A DNA stretch of 55,553 nt from assembly GCA_049437325.1 (NCBI GenBank), contig JBMTIM010000013.1, positions 1 to 55,553 of the forward strand. Reading direction: 5' to 3'. Below, piece by piece: positions 26,469 to 35,823 of this stretch. This DNA comes from UBA11606 sp049437325. GTDB lineage: Bacteria; Actinomycetota; Acidimicrobiia; Acidimicrobiales; Aldehydirespiratoraceae. The position numbers and the translations under genes are program-made. The stretch's first letter is position 1. Every line of letters starts with the position of its first letter. The notes beneath the pieces were generated by a model. It ran no database searches. It was not told the DNA's origin and worked only from the letters and a program-made list of their open reading frames with translations.

Positions 26469-27709
26469 CCCGTGCACCCCTGTTCGCCCCCTTCGCCGGG
26501 TGGCTGATCAAACCCGAGTGGGCCGCTCGCGTCATCGCCGGTGCCTACGACGCCAAATCGCCGGCCGAGCGCCGAGCCATCGTCGCTGCCAATCCGTACT
26601 CGTACCTCGGCGTCACCCGATCGGCAGAGGATCTTGCGACCGGTGACACGGCAAGTGACGAGGACCTGCTCGACCGAGGGGCAGCCACGCTGACGACCAT
26701 CCTCGACAGCGGAGCCTTCGAACCGACCGGACGACCGACGCTCTACGCGTACCGGCTGACGTATGCAGGGCACAGCCAGACCGGCATCGTCGGCGCATTG
26801 CTCGTCGACGGCTTCCACGACGGCCGAGTACTCACCCATGAAAACGTCCGGCCCAACCGCGCCCGTCACCTGGCCCGCCACCTCCAGTGGGTCGGTGCCA
26901 CCTCGTCGCCGATCGCCCTCACCCACCGGGCCGATCCTGAGATCACCACGGTCCTCGACGCCGCGACCGAACGCGAACCCGACGTCCACCACGTGGTCGA
27001 GGAGGTGCTGCACGAGGTCTGGCCGCTCGAAGACGACGAGGCTGCCATCGTGGCGGCTGCGCTCGCCGACACGACGGTCTACGTGACCGACGGTCACCAT
27101 CGATCTGCTGCCGCTATTGCCGGCAAACTCGACCGAGACGAGCCACAGTTCGCGCGAACCCTTGCGGTCGTCTTTCCCGACCATGCGCTTCGCGTGGAGG
27201 CCTTCCATCGTCGGATTCCCGACGTACACGGGCGCAACCCCGACGAGCTCGCCACCGCGCTGGCCGCCTACAGCCCGGTCACCGAGGTGAGCACGCTGGA
27301 GGAGGCCCGACCCCAACGCCCCCGCGAGGTCGGGGTCTACCACCAGGGTCGTTGGTTCCGCTTCGACATTCCCGAGCCCGACACCGACAGCCCGGTCGGA
27401 CTTCTCGACGTCGAATGTTTGCGAACCGACGTCGTCTTGCCGATCCTGGGGATCGACGAACTGCAACCCAACAGCGGCGCCGACTACGTCCCTGCCCCGA
27501 ACGGCATCGATGAAGTCGTACGCCGCTGCGACGATGACGGTCGTGTCGGTTTCCTGCTCTTTGCCTCCACCGTCGAGGACATCATGGCGGTCGCCGAAGC
27601 CCAGGAACTCATGCCTCCCAAGTCGAGTTATGTGGCGCCCAAACCGCGATCCGGCATCTTCCTTCGGATCTTGGGTACCGGCGCCACCAGTCGCCTCGAC
27701 CCGAGCTGA
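26465..27709 (+). CDS. DUF1015 family protein
   Basis: Protein of 414 residues of unknown biochemical function. DUF1015 hallmarks are present: NPYSYLGV near residue 43, YVTDGHHRSAAA at about 206-217, NSGADYV and the C-terminal MPPKSSYVAPKPRSGIF. No signal peptide or membrane helix is seen. It overlaps serA by 4 bp. SerA-DUF1015 adjacency is, as I recall, seen in many bacteria and suggests a role in serine or phosphoserine metabolism. The DGHHR motif recalls ParB/SerK-like proteins, one of which is a free-serine kinase; this link is speculative. Confidence 0.88.
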   Translation: MTRAPLFAPFAGWLIKPEWAARVIAGAYDAKSPAERRAIVAANPYSYLGVTRSAEDLATGDTASDEDLLDRGAATLTTILDSGAFEPTGRPTLYAYRLTYAGHSQTGIVGALLVDGFHDGRVLTHENVRPNRARHLARHLQWVGATSSPIALTHRADPEITTVLDAATEREPDVHHVVEEVLHEVWPLEDDEAAIVAAALADTTVYVTDGHHRSAAAIAGKLDRDEPQFARTLAVVFPDHALRVEAFHRRIPDVHGRNPDELATALAAYSPVTEVSTLEEARPQRPREVGVYHQGRWFRFDIPEPDTDSPVGLLDVECLRTDVVLPILGIDELQPNSGADYVPAPNGIDEVVRRCDDDGRVGFLLFASTVEDIMAVAEAQELMPPKSSYVAPKPRSGIFLRILGTGATSRLDPS

Positions 27710-27742
27710 CGGGGCGACCGGGGCCGGCGAACGCCGGGTCGA

Positions 27743-28630
27743 TCACCCGGGCAGGGCACCGAGCATGCGCGCTGCGTTGAACGTGTTCTCCATCAAGCAG
27801 CCGATGGTCATCGGGCCGGTCCCGCCGGGCATCGGCGTGATGGCCCCGGCGATCGACTCGACCGCATCGAAGTCGACATCGCCCTGAATGCCGTCGGCCG
27901 TTCGGCTGATCCCGACGTCGAGAACGGCGGCACCGGGCTTGACGAAGTCGGCGGTGACCAGCCCGGCGACACCGACGGCGGCCACGATGATGTCGGCATC
28001 GCGGCACAGCGCCGCGAGATCACCCGAACGGCTGTGGGCGAGCACCGGTGTGGCATCACATCCCTTCCGGCCGAGCAGCAGGACCTGGGGCAGGCCGACG
28101 AGGGTGGACCGACCGATCACCACCGCTTTCTTGCCGCTTGTCTCGACGCCGTACCGCTCCATCAGGCGCATCACCCCGAGCGGCGTGCACGGCACGTGAC
28201 CGTCGCGTCCGCGAACGAGGCGACCCATCGAACGCTCGGTGAGGCCATCGACGTCTTTTTCTGGCGGAATCAGATCGAGGACCGGTTCGGCGTCGAGTCC
28301 GTCGGGAAGCGGTAGCTGCACGAGAATGCCGTGGACGTCGGGATCGCGGGCGAGATCTCGGACGGCCTCCTCGACCTCGGCCTGGGTCGCCTCGGCACCG
28401 AGTTCGACATGCCGTGAGACCATGCCAGCCTCTTCGGCCTTCTTGCGCTTGTTGCGGATGTAGATCTGGCTCGGCTTGTCGTCGCCGACGAGCACGGTGG
28501 CCAGACACACATGAGGGTTGCCGAGGTCGGTGATGCGGTGGCGCAACTCGGCGACGAGTTCGTCGCGGAGTCGGTTGCCATCCATGAGCACGGCCCCGCC
28601 CGGCGTGCGTTCGGCGTCAAGTTCAGTCAT
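27743..28630 (-). CDS. folD: Methylenetetrahydrofolate dehydrogenase/cyclohydrolase
   Basis: Bifunctional enzyme of 295 residues linking 5,10-methylene-THF, methenyl-THF and 10-formyl-THF. Typical signatures are the Y-x3-K region SQIYIRNKRKKAEEAGM (in part), ILVQLPLPDGLD, PEKDVDGLTERSMGRL, the Rossmann motif VVIGRSTLVGLP and ITPMPGGTGPMT near the C-terminus. The start at 28630 gives a short 16-residue N-terminal extension; ATG 28585 (MDGNRLRDE) is an alternative nearer the usual family start. It converges with the DUF1015 gene. It bridges the dimethylglycine-type dehydrogenase product to Fhs. I see no IclR-type site upstream. Confidence 0.95.
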   Translation of the reverse strand: MTELDAERTPGGAVLMDGNRLRDELVAELRHRITDLGNPHVCLATVLVGDDKPSQIYIRNKRKKAEEAGMVSRHVELGAEATQAEVEEAVRDLARDPDVHGILVQLPLPDGLDAEPVLDLIPPEKDVDGLTERSMGRLVRGRDGHVPCTPLGVMRLMERYGVETSGKKAVVIGRSTLVGLPQVLLLGRKGCDATPVLAHSRSGDLAALCRDADIIVAAVGVAGLVTADFVKPGAAVLDVGISRTADGIQGDVDFDAVESIAGAITPMPGGTGPMTIGCLMENTFNAARMLGALPG

Positions 28631-28668
28631 GAGCCGAATCTACCGGCGGACTCTGCCGCCAAAGGCGG

Positions 28669-29604
28669 TCACGCGCCGCGAAGCGACGAGAACAACATCT
28701 CGAAAAAGTGATCGCTCGGATAGTGGGTGACGATGTCGACGTTGGGTTCGCCGCCGATGAATCCCATGCGGTCGATCTCGAGAACTCCCCGCTGGCCGCC
28801 GTCACCGAACATCACGTTGACGTGGAGTCGACTCACCTCGCTCACCGACGGGTCGATGGCGTGGGCCATGGCGATCGGGTCGGGCAGATCATCGCCCTCC
28901 ATGCCGTTGTCGTCGGCAAAGCGCTTCACCGCCCTGGAGACATCGATCGCGAAACGCGACAGTGGGGTGTCGATCGCTTCGAGGGTGGCGTAGCGGTCGG
29001 GGGTCTTGATCGCCGACGTGATCGAGATGTCCCACCCGACGAACTCGAGCGGCATGCCCGAGCCAGTCACGAGACTTGCCGCTTCGGGGTCGGCCCAGAA
29101 GTTGTATTCGGCCATGGCCGACACATTGCCGGGCCCGTGGACACCGGTACCGCCCATGACCACGACCCGTTCCACCGCTTCGGCGATCTCGGGTGCCCGG
29201 AGCAGTGCTGCCGCGATGTTCGTCAGCGGGCCCAGGCAGACGAGCGTGATCTCCCCCGGCGAACCGAGAATGGTGTCGACGATCACATCGACAGCACGAC
29301 CCTCGGCGGGCGTCCGGCCGCTGAGCACCAGACCGCAGTCACCCATGCCATCGGCTCCGTGAATGTCGGCGGCGTTCTCGAGCGGTCGCATGATCGGTTT
29401 GTCGAGACCGCAGTACACCGGCACAGATGCTCCGCAGACGTCGACGGTGTACAGCGCGTTCTGCACCGCCTGGTCGAGCGCCACGTTTCCGGCAACGACT
29501 GTCAACGCCTCGACCTTCACGTCGGGCGCTCGCAGGGCCATCACAATCGCAACGGCGTCGTCGCTCGCCGTGTCGGTGTCGATGAGAAAGCGGCGCATCG
29601 ACAC
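28669..29604 (-). CDS. Inosine-uridine preferring nucleoside hydrolase family protein
   Basis: Ca2+-dependent N-ribohydrolase of 311 residues that splits nucleosides into base and ribose. The N-terminal metal motif is FLIDTDTASDDAVAI (usual DTDPGxDDAxA, with proline and glycine changed). TVVAGNV, LGPLTNIAAAL and VVMGGTG are typical, and the later EYNFWADPEAA carries the expected Asn and Asp. Two starts six bases apart (29604 and 29598) are equivalent. It is 62 bp from ileS, divergently transcribed. The preferred nucleoside is unknown. Confidence 0.9.
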   Translation of the reverse strand: MSMRRFLIDTDTASDDAVAIVMALRAPDVKVEALTVVAGNVALDQAVQNALYTVDVCGASVPVYCGLDKPIMRPLENAADIHGADGMGDCGLVLSGRTPAEGRAVDVIVDTILGSPGEITLVCLGPLTNIAAALLRAPEIAEAVERVVVMGGTGVHGPGNVSAMAEYNFWADPEAASLVTGSGMPLEFVGWDISITSAIKTPDRYATLEAIDTPLSRFAIDVSRAVKRFADDNGMEGDDLPDPIAMAHAIDPSVSEVSRLHVNVMFGDGGQRGVLEIDRMGFIGGEPNVDIVTHYPSDHFFEMLFSSLRGA

Positions 29605-29666
29605 GACGGTACTCGCCCCGGCACCTCCGTCCGAGGGTTCGGGGGTCGCCGGTAGCCTGCTTTCCC

Positions 29667-32600
29667 ATGAGCAACGCCGAGCATTCGGGCCACGACGCCC
29701 CCTACCCGCATGTCGAGAGCCCGGACCTCCCCGGAATCGAGCGGCGCATCCTGGACCGGTGGAGCGCAGAGGAAACCTTCGATGCCAGCGTGGCCATTCG
29801 TCCGCTCGACGACGAGTACGTGTTCTACGACGGTCCTCCCTTCGCCAACGGCCTGCCTCATCACGGCCACCTGCTCACCGGTTACGTGAAGGACGTCGTC
29901 CCCCGGTATCAAACGATGAAGGGAAAGCGAGTCGAGCGGCGCTTCGGTTGGGACTGCCACGGACTGCCTGCGGAGATGGAAGCCGAGAAGGATCTTCCTG
30001 TCAGCGGTCGTGCCTCGATCATCGACTACGGCATCGAACGCTTCAACGAGTACTGCCGTACCTCGGTGCTCAAGTACACCCAGGAGTGGGAGAAGACGGT
30101 CACCCGCCAGGCCCGGTGGGTCGACTTCGAGAACGACTACAAGACCATGGACCTCGACTACATGGAGTCGGTCATGTGGGCGTTCAAGCAACTCTGGGAC
30201 AAAGGACTGATCTACCAGTCCAACCGCGTGCTTCCCTACAGCTGGGGGGCGGAGACACCACTGTCGAACCACGAGATCCGCCTCGACGACGCAACCCGGC
30301 CACGCCAGGACCCGGCGATCACGGTGGCGTTCGAACTCGACGACGCGTCGGGCCTTCCCGGTGACCCATCGACCCCGGCCAAGATCCTTGCCTGGACCAC
30401 CACCCCGTGGACGTTGCCCTCCAACCTCGCCCTCGCCGTCGGTCCCGAACTCGACTATGCCGTCATGGCCGATGCCGACGGAAGCAGATACGTCCTCGGC
30501 CACGCAGTGCTGGACAAGTACGACAGGCAACTCGAGCATGCCGAGCTCGTCGGGACCGTCGAGGGCGCCGAACTCGTCGGGCGTACCTACGCGCCGGTGT
30601 TTCCGTACTTCGCCGACATGGCCGAGGTCGACCCGTCGAAGCCGCACCACGGCACCGAACGAGCCTTCCAGGTGCTCGCCGGCGACTTCATCGATACCTC
30701 CGAGGGCACCGGTGTCGTGCACATGGCGCCGGGCTTCGGCGAGGACGACCAGCGCGTCGTCGGCGAGGCCGGCATCGGCATGGTCGTGCCGGTCGACGAC
30801 TCGGGTCGCTTCACCGACGACGTCGTCGAGTGGGCCGGCGAAAACGTGCTCGAGGCCAACAGCGGCATCATCAAGCACCTGCGCGAGACAGGTCAGCTCG
30901 TTCGTCACGACAGCTACACCCACAACTACCCGCACTGCTGGCGGACCGACACGCCGATCATCTACAAGGCGATGCCGTCCTGGTATGTGAAGGTCACCGA
31001 CATCCGTGACCGCATGCTCGAGACCAACCAGGAGATCAACTGGGTCCCCGGCCATATCCAGAACGGCCGCTTCGGGCAGTGGCTCGAAGGCGCCCGAGAC
31101 TGGTCGATCAGCCGAAACCGTTTCTGGGGTTCGCCGATTCCTGTCTGGGTCAGCGACAACCCCGACTACCCCCGGATGGACTGCTACGGGAGCCTCGACG
31201 AACTCGAGGCCGACTTCGGTGTGCGTCCCGACAATCTGCATCGTCCGTTCATCGATGAACTCACCCGGCCGAACCCCGACGATCCCAGCGGCCAGTCGAC
31301 GATGCGGCGCGTGCCCGAGGTCCTCGACTGCTGGTTCGAGTCGGGTTCGATGCCGTTCGCCCAGGTGCACTACCCGTTCGAGAACAAAGACTGGTTCGAC
31401 GAGCACTTCCCGGCCGACTTCATCGTGGAGTACATCAACCAGTCGCGAGGCTGGTTCTACACACTCCACGTGCTGGCCACGGCACTGTTCGACCGTCCTG
31501 CCTTCCAGAACGTCATCTGCCACGGCATCCTGCTCGCCGACGACGGGGCCAAACTGTCCAAGAAACTGCGCAACTACACCGAGCCGGAACTGATCTTCGA
31601 GCACCAGGGCTCCGATGCACTGCGCTGGTACTTCATGTCGACCAACATCGTGCGCGGTGGTGACACTCGGATCTCCGATCAGGCGATCGACGACGTCGTA
31701 CGCCAGGTGATCCTGCCGATCTGGAACGCGTATTCGTTCTTCACGCTCTATGCGAACGTCGAAGGTCATCGCGCGGCCTTCACCCCCGACCCGGGACCCG
31801 ATGCCGACCTGCTCGATCGCTACATCCTCGCCAAGACCTGCGATCTCGTCGCAGCCGTCGAAAAGAACATGGATGACTACGACCTTCCCGGCGCAGCCAT
31901 GGAGATCCAGGCGTTCATCGATGCCCTCAACAACTGGTACATCCGTCGGAGCCGTGACCGTTTCTGGGGCACCGGTGACGCCTCGGGTGCCGACCTCGCC
32001 GGGCTCGACACGCTCTACACCGTGCTCGTCACGCTGGTGCAGGTGGCTGCCCCGTTCATGCCGATGATCACCGAAGAGATCTGGGGTGGTCTCACCGAGG
32101 GTGACGACGCGCTCCCCGCATCGGTGCACCTCTCCGACTGGCCGGACGCTGCGGCGTACCGATCCGACGATGCGCTCGTCGCCGCGATGGACCGGCTGCG
32201 AGATGTCGCGTCAACCGGTCTGCGTCTGCGCGAAGACCAGGGACTGCGGGTGCGACTGCCGTTGGCGTCGATCACCGTCGCAGGCCGCGACGCAGCAACC
32301 CTCGAGCCGTTCGCCGAGCTCCTGCGCGACGAACTCAACGTGAAGGACGTGCTCGTCACCGAAGAGATCGGCGATCTGGCGACGTTCGTCCTTCGACCCG
32401 ACGGCAAGGCCCTCGGTCCCCGTCTCGGCAAGGACGTCCAGGCCGTGTTCGGCGCAGCTCGAACCGGTGATTGGCGAGCCAACGACGACGGCACCGTCGA
32501 GGTTGCCGGCCACACCCTGCAACCCGACGAGTACGACCTGGCGCTGGAGTCACCCGAGGGCGTGGTCGCAGCGGCTCTCAGGTCCAACGACGCCGTCGTC

Positions 32601-32891
32601 ACCCTCGACACCGCCGTCACCCCTGAACTCGAAGCCGAAGGGCTCGCCCGCGACATCGTGCGTGAGATCCAGAACGCCCGCAAGGCCGAAGACCTCGTGG
32701 TAACGGATCGGATCGCCGTGTCGATCGGGCGCGCGTCCGACGCAGCCTCGGCTGCCGTTGCCGCCCACGAGCGCTATATCGCCGAGCAGGTCCTCGCCAC
32801 GTCGATCACCACGGGCTCGGGCGCTGGAACCGGCGACGTGCACGAAGCCATGATCGGTGGCGAGCCGTTCCTCTTCCAGATCGACCGCTGA
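29667..32891 (+). CDS. ileS: Isoleucyl-tRNA synthetase
   Basis: Class I synthetase of 1074 residues that charges tRNA-Ile. The HIGH-type motif is ANGLPHHGHLLTG (about residues 56-68) and the KMSKS-type loop is AKLSKKLRNY (about 628-637). The large editing domain lies between them, and the C-terminal anticodon-binding part includes NNWYIRRSRDRFWG. Length and the degenerate HxGH/KLSK motifs fit type II (eukaryote-like) IleRS, a type associated with mupirocin tolerance. The start MSNAEHSG precedes a normal family N-terminus. Only 62 bp separate it from the divergent gene, leaving no room for a T-box leader. Confidence 0.97.
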   Translation: MSNAEHSGHDAPYPHVESPDLPGIERRILDRWSAEETFDASVAIRPLDDEYVFYDGPPFANGLPHHGHLLTGYVKDVVPRYQTMKGKRVERRFGWDCHGLPAEMEAEKDLPVSGRASIIDYGIERFNEYCRTSVLKYTQEWEKTVTRQARWVDFENDYKTMDLDYMESVMWAFKQLWDKGLIYQSNRVLPYSWGAETPLSNHEIRLDDATRPRQDPAITVAFELDDASGLPGDPSTPAKILAWTTTPWTLPSNLALAVGPELDYAVMADADGSRYVLGHAVLDKYDRQLEHAELVGTVEGAELVGRTYAPVFPYFADMAEVDPSKPHHGTERAFQVLAGDFIDTSEGTGVVHMAPGFGEDDQRVVGEAGIGMVVPVDDSGRFTDDVVEWAGENVLEANSGIIKHLRETGQLVRHDSYTHNYPHCWRTDTPIIYKAMPSWYVKVTDIRDRMLETNQEINWVPGHIQNGRFGQWLEGARDWSISRNRFWGSPIPVWVSDNPDYPRMDCYGSLDELEADFGVRPDNLHRPFIDELTRPNPDDPSGQSTMRRVPEVLDCWFESGSMPFAQVHYPFENKDWFDEHFPADFIVEYINQSRGWFYTLHVLATALFDRPAFQNVICHGILLADDGAKLSKKLRNYTEPELIFEHQGSDALRWYFMSTNIVRGGDTRISDQAIDDVVRQVILPIWNAYSFFTLYANVEGHRAAFTPDPGPDADLLDRYILAKTCDLVAAVEKNMDDYDLPGAAMEIQAFIDALNNWYIRRSRDRFWGTGDASGADLAGLDTLYTVLVTLVQVAAPFMPMITEEIWGGLTEGDDALPASVHLSDWPDAAAYRSDDALVAAMDRLRDVASTGLRLREDQGLRVRLPLASITVAGRDAATLEPFAELLRDELNVKDVLVTEEIGDLATFVLRPDGKALGPRLGKDVQAVFGAARTGDWRANDDGTVEVAGHTLQPDEYDLALESPEGVVAAALRSNDAVVTLDTAVTPELEAEGLARDIVREIQNARKAEDLVVTDRIAVSIGRASDAASAAVAAHERYIAEQVLATSITTGSGAGTGDVHEAMIGGEPFLFQIDR

Positions 32892-32898
32892 GCGACGA

Positions 32899-33582
32899 TC
32901 AGTTCCGCTGCGAAGGAAGATTGGCGATCACGTAGTCGACGATGTCGTCAGGGTTGCGCGACTGCATCATCAGTTCACCCGGGCCGGTGAACACGAACAC
33001 GAGTCCCTCACCCGATTTCATCGACTTCCACGCCGAGTCACTCGCCTTGCGCAGTTCCATCGAGACGCTCTCGGCGAAGGCGACCATGTGGTTGGTGTCG
33101 ACCACGACCTGCTGACCGGGTTCGAGGGTGAATCGATCGAGCGCACCATAGGTCGACAGCACGACCTTGCCCTGGCCACTGGCCCGCAGCAGGAAACCTC
33201 CCTCGCCGCCGATCAGGTTCTTCATCCCGCCCCACTGGGTATCGATCTCCACGCCCTGTTCGGCGCACAGGAACGAGCCTTTCTGCACCATGAGCGGCTG
33301 ATCAGGGTGCACGTCGAAGACGGTCACGTCTCCGGGAAGCGATGGTGCGAAGTCGATCCAGCCGCCGTGCGCCGCAGCGGTCGCTGTGGTGATGAACAGT
33401 GATTCACCACCGAGCACGCTTCGCTTGAGGCCCTTCATGAGACCTCCCTCGATCTTTGCATCGAGGTTGGTGTCGGCTGCCATCGCCATCATTGCGCCCG
33501 ACTCGGCGCGGATCGCTTCCGATGGGCCAAGGATGGCTCGGGCGACAGAGAAGGACGGATTGTGACGGACTTGGATTTCCAT
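32899..33582 (-). CDS. AIM24/TIGR00266 family protein
   Basis: Protein of 227 residues of a widespread family with unknown molecular function and a beta-roll fold. Typical features are the start MEIQVRHNPSFSVARAIL (in part), then EAIRAESGAMMAM, GGLMKGLKRSVLGGESLFI (in part), a central VFDVHPDQPLMVQKGSFL and a C-terminal GEGLVFVFTGPGELMMQSRN (in part). No signal peptide is visible. It converges with ileS, 7 bp away. Relatives are often near stress or membrane-related genes, but nothing here narrows its role. Confidence 0.85.
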   Translation of the reverse strand: MEIQVRHNPSFSVARAILGPSEAIRAESGAMMAMAADTNLDAKIEGGLMKGLKRSVLGGESLFITTATAAAHGGWIDFAPSLPGDVTVFDVHPDQPLMVQKGSFLCAEQGVEIDTQWGGMKNLIGGEGGFLLRASGQGKVVLSTYGALDRFTLEPGQQVVVDTNHMVAFAESVSMELRKASDSAWKSMKSGEGLVFVFTGPGELMMQSRNPDDIVDYVIANLPSQRN

Positions 33583-33635
33583 GCCCCGATGGTAGACGTG
33601 AGCACGGTGCTCGTGATCGCGTAGGGTCGCCGACC

Positions 33636-34379
33636 ATGACCGAACATCGAGTTGCTCTGGTGACCGGCGGCGCGCGCGGGATCGGTGCCGACGTCTGCCG
33701 CAGACTGCACGCCCAAGGTCGTCGCGTGGCGATCGCCGATCTCTTGACCGCCGACGCAGAGGCGCTCGCCGACGAACTCGGCGGCCGGGGCTACGCCTGC
33801 GATGTCACCGACAGCGAGCAGGTTCGCTCCGTCGTCGCTGCGATCGAGTCCGATCTCGGCCCGGTGGACGTCCTGGTCAACTGCGCCGGTTTCGACCGGT
33901 TCATCCGCTTCGTGGACACCGACGAAGACTTCTGGGACACGATCATCGACATCAACTACAAGGGCACGCTTCGCACCTGTCACGCCGTGCTCCCCGGCAT
34001 GATGGAGCGGGGCTGGGGTCGCATCGTCAACTTCGCCAGCGATGCGGCCCGGGTCGGGAGTTCGCTCGAGTCGGTCTACGCCGGAGCCAAGGCCGGCGTG
34101 ATCGGTTTCACCAAGACGATCGCTCGTGAGTCGGTCAAGCGGGGCGTCACGTGCAACGTGGTCTGTCCCGGCCCGACCGACACGACCCTGATCCGTGAGA
34201 TGGGTGAGCAGGGGGAGCTTCCGGCAAAGATCGTCGCCGGGCTCGATCGCGCCATGCCGATCGGCCGGATGGCCCAACCGCACGAGATCGCCTACGGCGC
34301 CACCGTCTTCACCCATGATGACGCAACGCTGATCACCGGCCAGACGCTGTCGGTCAGTGGTGGCCTGACGATGGCATGA
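33636..34379 (+). CDS. SDR family oxidoreductase, 3-hydroxyacyl-CoA dehydrogenase-like
   Basis: Classical short-chain dehydrogenase of 247 residues. The cofactor motif is TGGARGIGADV (about residues 10-20), with an acidic residue in IADLL suggesting NAD. NCAG, the tyrosine and lysine of VYAGAKAG and CPGPTDT are present; the usual catalytic serine would lie in NFASDAARVGSS. The sequence resembles 2-hydroxycyclohexanecarboxyl-CoA dehydrogenase (BadH) and FabG-like enzymes. Its stop overlaps the start of a lipoprotein gene, and an enoyl-CoA hydratase follows, so a beta-oxidation-like pathway on a CoA thioester is plausible. Confidence 0.85.
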   Translation: MTEHRVALVTGGARGIGADVCRRLHAQGRRVAIADLLTADAEALADELGGRGYACDVTDSEQVRSVVAAIESDLGPVDVLVNCAGFDRFIRFVDTDEDFWDTIIDINYKGTLRTCHAVLPGMMERGWGRIVNFASDAARVGSSLESVYAGAKAGVIGFTKTIARESVKRGVTCNVVCPGPTDTTLIREMGEQGELPAKIVAGLDRAMPIGRMAQPHEIAYGATVFTHDDATLITGQTLSVSGGLTMA

Positions 34380-34939
34380 CCGACACGGCGAACTCGCCCC
34401 ACCACCGGAGGTGCTCCAGGGGCACTCGTATCCTGCCCACACTCCTGCTCGTCGTCGGTATCGGTTCCGCCGCCTGCGGGGGTGGCGGCGGTTCCGACGC
34501 CGAGACGGTGCAGGAGCCCTCGGAGATCGAGACGGCTCTCGCCTCGTACTTCGGTGACCCGACCAACGACACGCCCGTCAGCAATCCAGCCGACGCCGAC
34601 TGCATTGCCAAGGAGATGGTTGCCCTGTTCGGCGAGGACGCCTTGCGTGAACTCGGCGTCTCGGCGACGCAGGTACCCGACCTCCCCGAGATGGGCATGA
34701 CCGACGTGCAGGTCGGCTGGGTCCTGACCAGCTTCAACGCCTGCATCGATGTCACGACGGCATTCAAGGATGCACTGGCGGAGGACCTCGGTGACGAAGC
34801 GGCCAGCTGCCTCACCGACACCCTCGGTGAGACCGTCATCAACGAGATGCTTCGAGCCAGCCTTGCGAATGACAGTGAGCAGATGGACAACACCGACGAC
34901 GCGCTCGCCTTCGCGGCATCGTTCTGCGGGCTCGACTGA
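34376..34939 (+). CDS. Putative lipoprotein, function unknown
   Basis: Protein of 187 residues with an N-terminal signal (hydrophobic ILPTLLLVVGIG) and a lipobox GSAAC at about residues 30-34, followed by a Gly/Ser/Asp/Glu-rich linker. The exported domain (about 45-187) has four cysteines spread in ADCIAK, NACIDV, ASCLTD and SFCGLD, which could form two disulfides. I do not recognise the family. It starts in an ATGA overlap with the SDR gene, an unusual coupling of a cytoplasmic enzyme with a surface protein. Confidence 0.75.
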   Translation: MTDTANSPHHRRCSRGTRILPTLLLVVGIGSAACGGGGGSDAETVQEPSEIETALASYFGDPTNDTPVSNPADADCIAKEMVALFGEDALRELGVSATQVPDLPEMGMTDVQVGWVLTSFNACIDVTTAFKDALAEDLGDEAASCLTDTLGETVINEMLRASLANDSEQMDNTDDALAFAASFCGLD

Positions 34940-34999
34940 TCAGCGTCACTCGGTCGTTCAGTACGGTCGTCATCGTCACCCGGCCGCTACGGTCAGGCG

Positions 35000-35797
35000 A
35001 TGGCTGACGACTGGTTCGACAAGTACGACGGGTTGCGCTTCGAGCGCCGCGAGCACGGCATCCTCTGGATGACGATCGACCGTCCCGAAGCGCTCAACGC
35101 AACGACGGCATCGATGCACTACGCCCTCAGCCGGGTATGGGACGACATCGACGACGACGCCGAGACCCGTGTCGTCGTCGTCACCGGTGCGGGCAAGGCC
35201 TTCTCGGCCGGCGGCGACATGGCGTGGATCGACAGCTTCATCGGCGACGCAGCCCAGGTCCACGGTGTCTTGGACGAGGCCGGCGACGTCGTCTACCGGA
35301 TCCTCCGCTGCCGCAAAATCATCATCTCGGCGATCAACGGTGTAGCGGTCGGTGCGGGGTTGGCCGTCGCGCTCATGGCCGACATCAGCCTCATCGACGA
35401 GGACGCCCGCTTCACCGACGGCCACCTCAGCATCGGGGTCGGAGCCGGCGATCATGCCGCGATCTGCTGGCCGTTGCTGTGCGGTCTGGCCAAGGCGAAG
35501 TACTACCTGTTGACCGCCGAGTTCATCGACGGCAGGACTGCTGACCAGATCGGTCTCGTCAGCAAGTCGCTCCCGGGCGACGAGCTCCTCGCCGAAGCCG
35601 AACGGATCGCGACGAAGCTCGCCACCGGACCGCAGCGGGCGCTGCGACTGACGAAGCGGTCGCTCAATCTCTGGATGCAGCAGGCATCCCCGATCTTCGA
35701 CTCGAGCCTTGCGTTCGAGATGCTCGGCTTTCTCGGTGATGAAGCAGCCGAGGGCGTGGCCGCGATGAAGGAACGGCGCAACCCGGAGTTCGGTTGA
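35000..35797 (+). CDS. Enoyl-CoA hydratase/isomerase family protein
   Basis: Crotonase-fold enzyme of 265 residues acting on an acyl-CoA. The oxyanion-hole segments are GKAFSAGGDMAWID (about residues 66-79) and NGVAVGAGLAVALMADISL (about 114-132). The usual catalytic glutamates of hydratases are not both obvious: GVGAGDHAA replaces one region, so isomerase or ring-processing activity is possible. ATG 35000 directly precedes MADDWFDKY. It lies in the same direction as the SDR and lipoprotein genes, 60 bp downstream. Confidence 0.87.
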   Translation: MADDWFDKYDGLRFERREHGILWMTIDRPEALNATTASMHYALSRVWDDIDDDAETRVVVVTGAGKAFSAGGDMAWIDSFIGDAAQVHGVLDEAGDVVYRILRCRKIIISAINGVAVGAGLAVALMADISLIDEDARFTDGHLSIGVGAGDHAAICWPLLCGLAKAKYYLLTAEFIDGRTADQIGLVSKSLPGDELLAEAERIATKLATGPQRALRLTKRSLNLWMQQASPIFDSSLAFEMLGFLGDEAAEGVAAMKERRNPEFG

Positions 35798-35823
35798 TAC
35801 ACGGTCGACCCAGGGTCGAGCTG

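Noticed and set aside
29605..29666. T-box leader for ileS
   Set aside because: Only 62 bp separate ileS from the divergent gene, too short for a T-box.
29541..32129. Minus-strand open frame of 862 codons opposite ileS
   Set aside because: It mirrors ileS codon periodicity and resembles no protein family.
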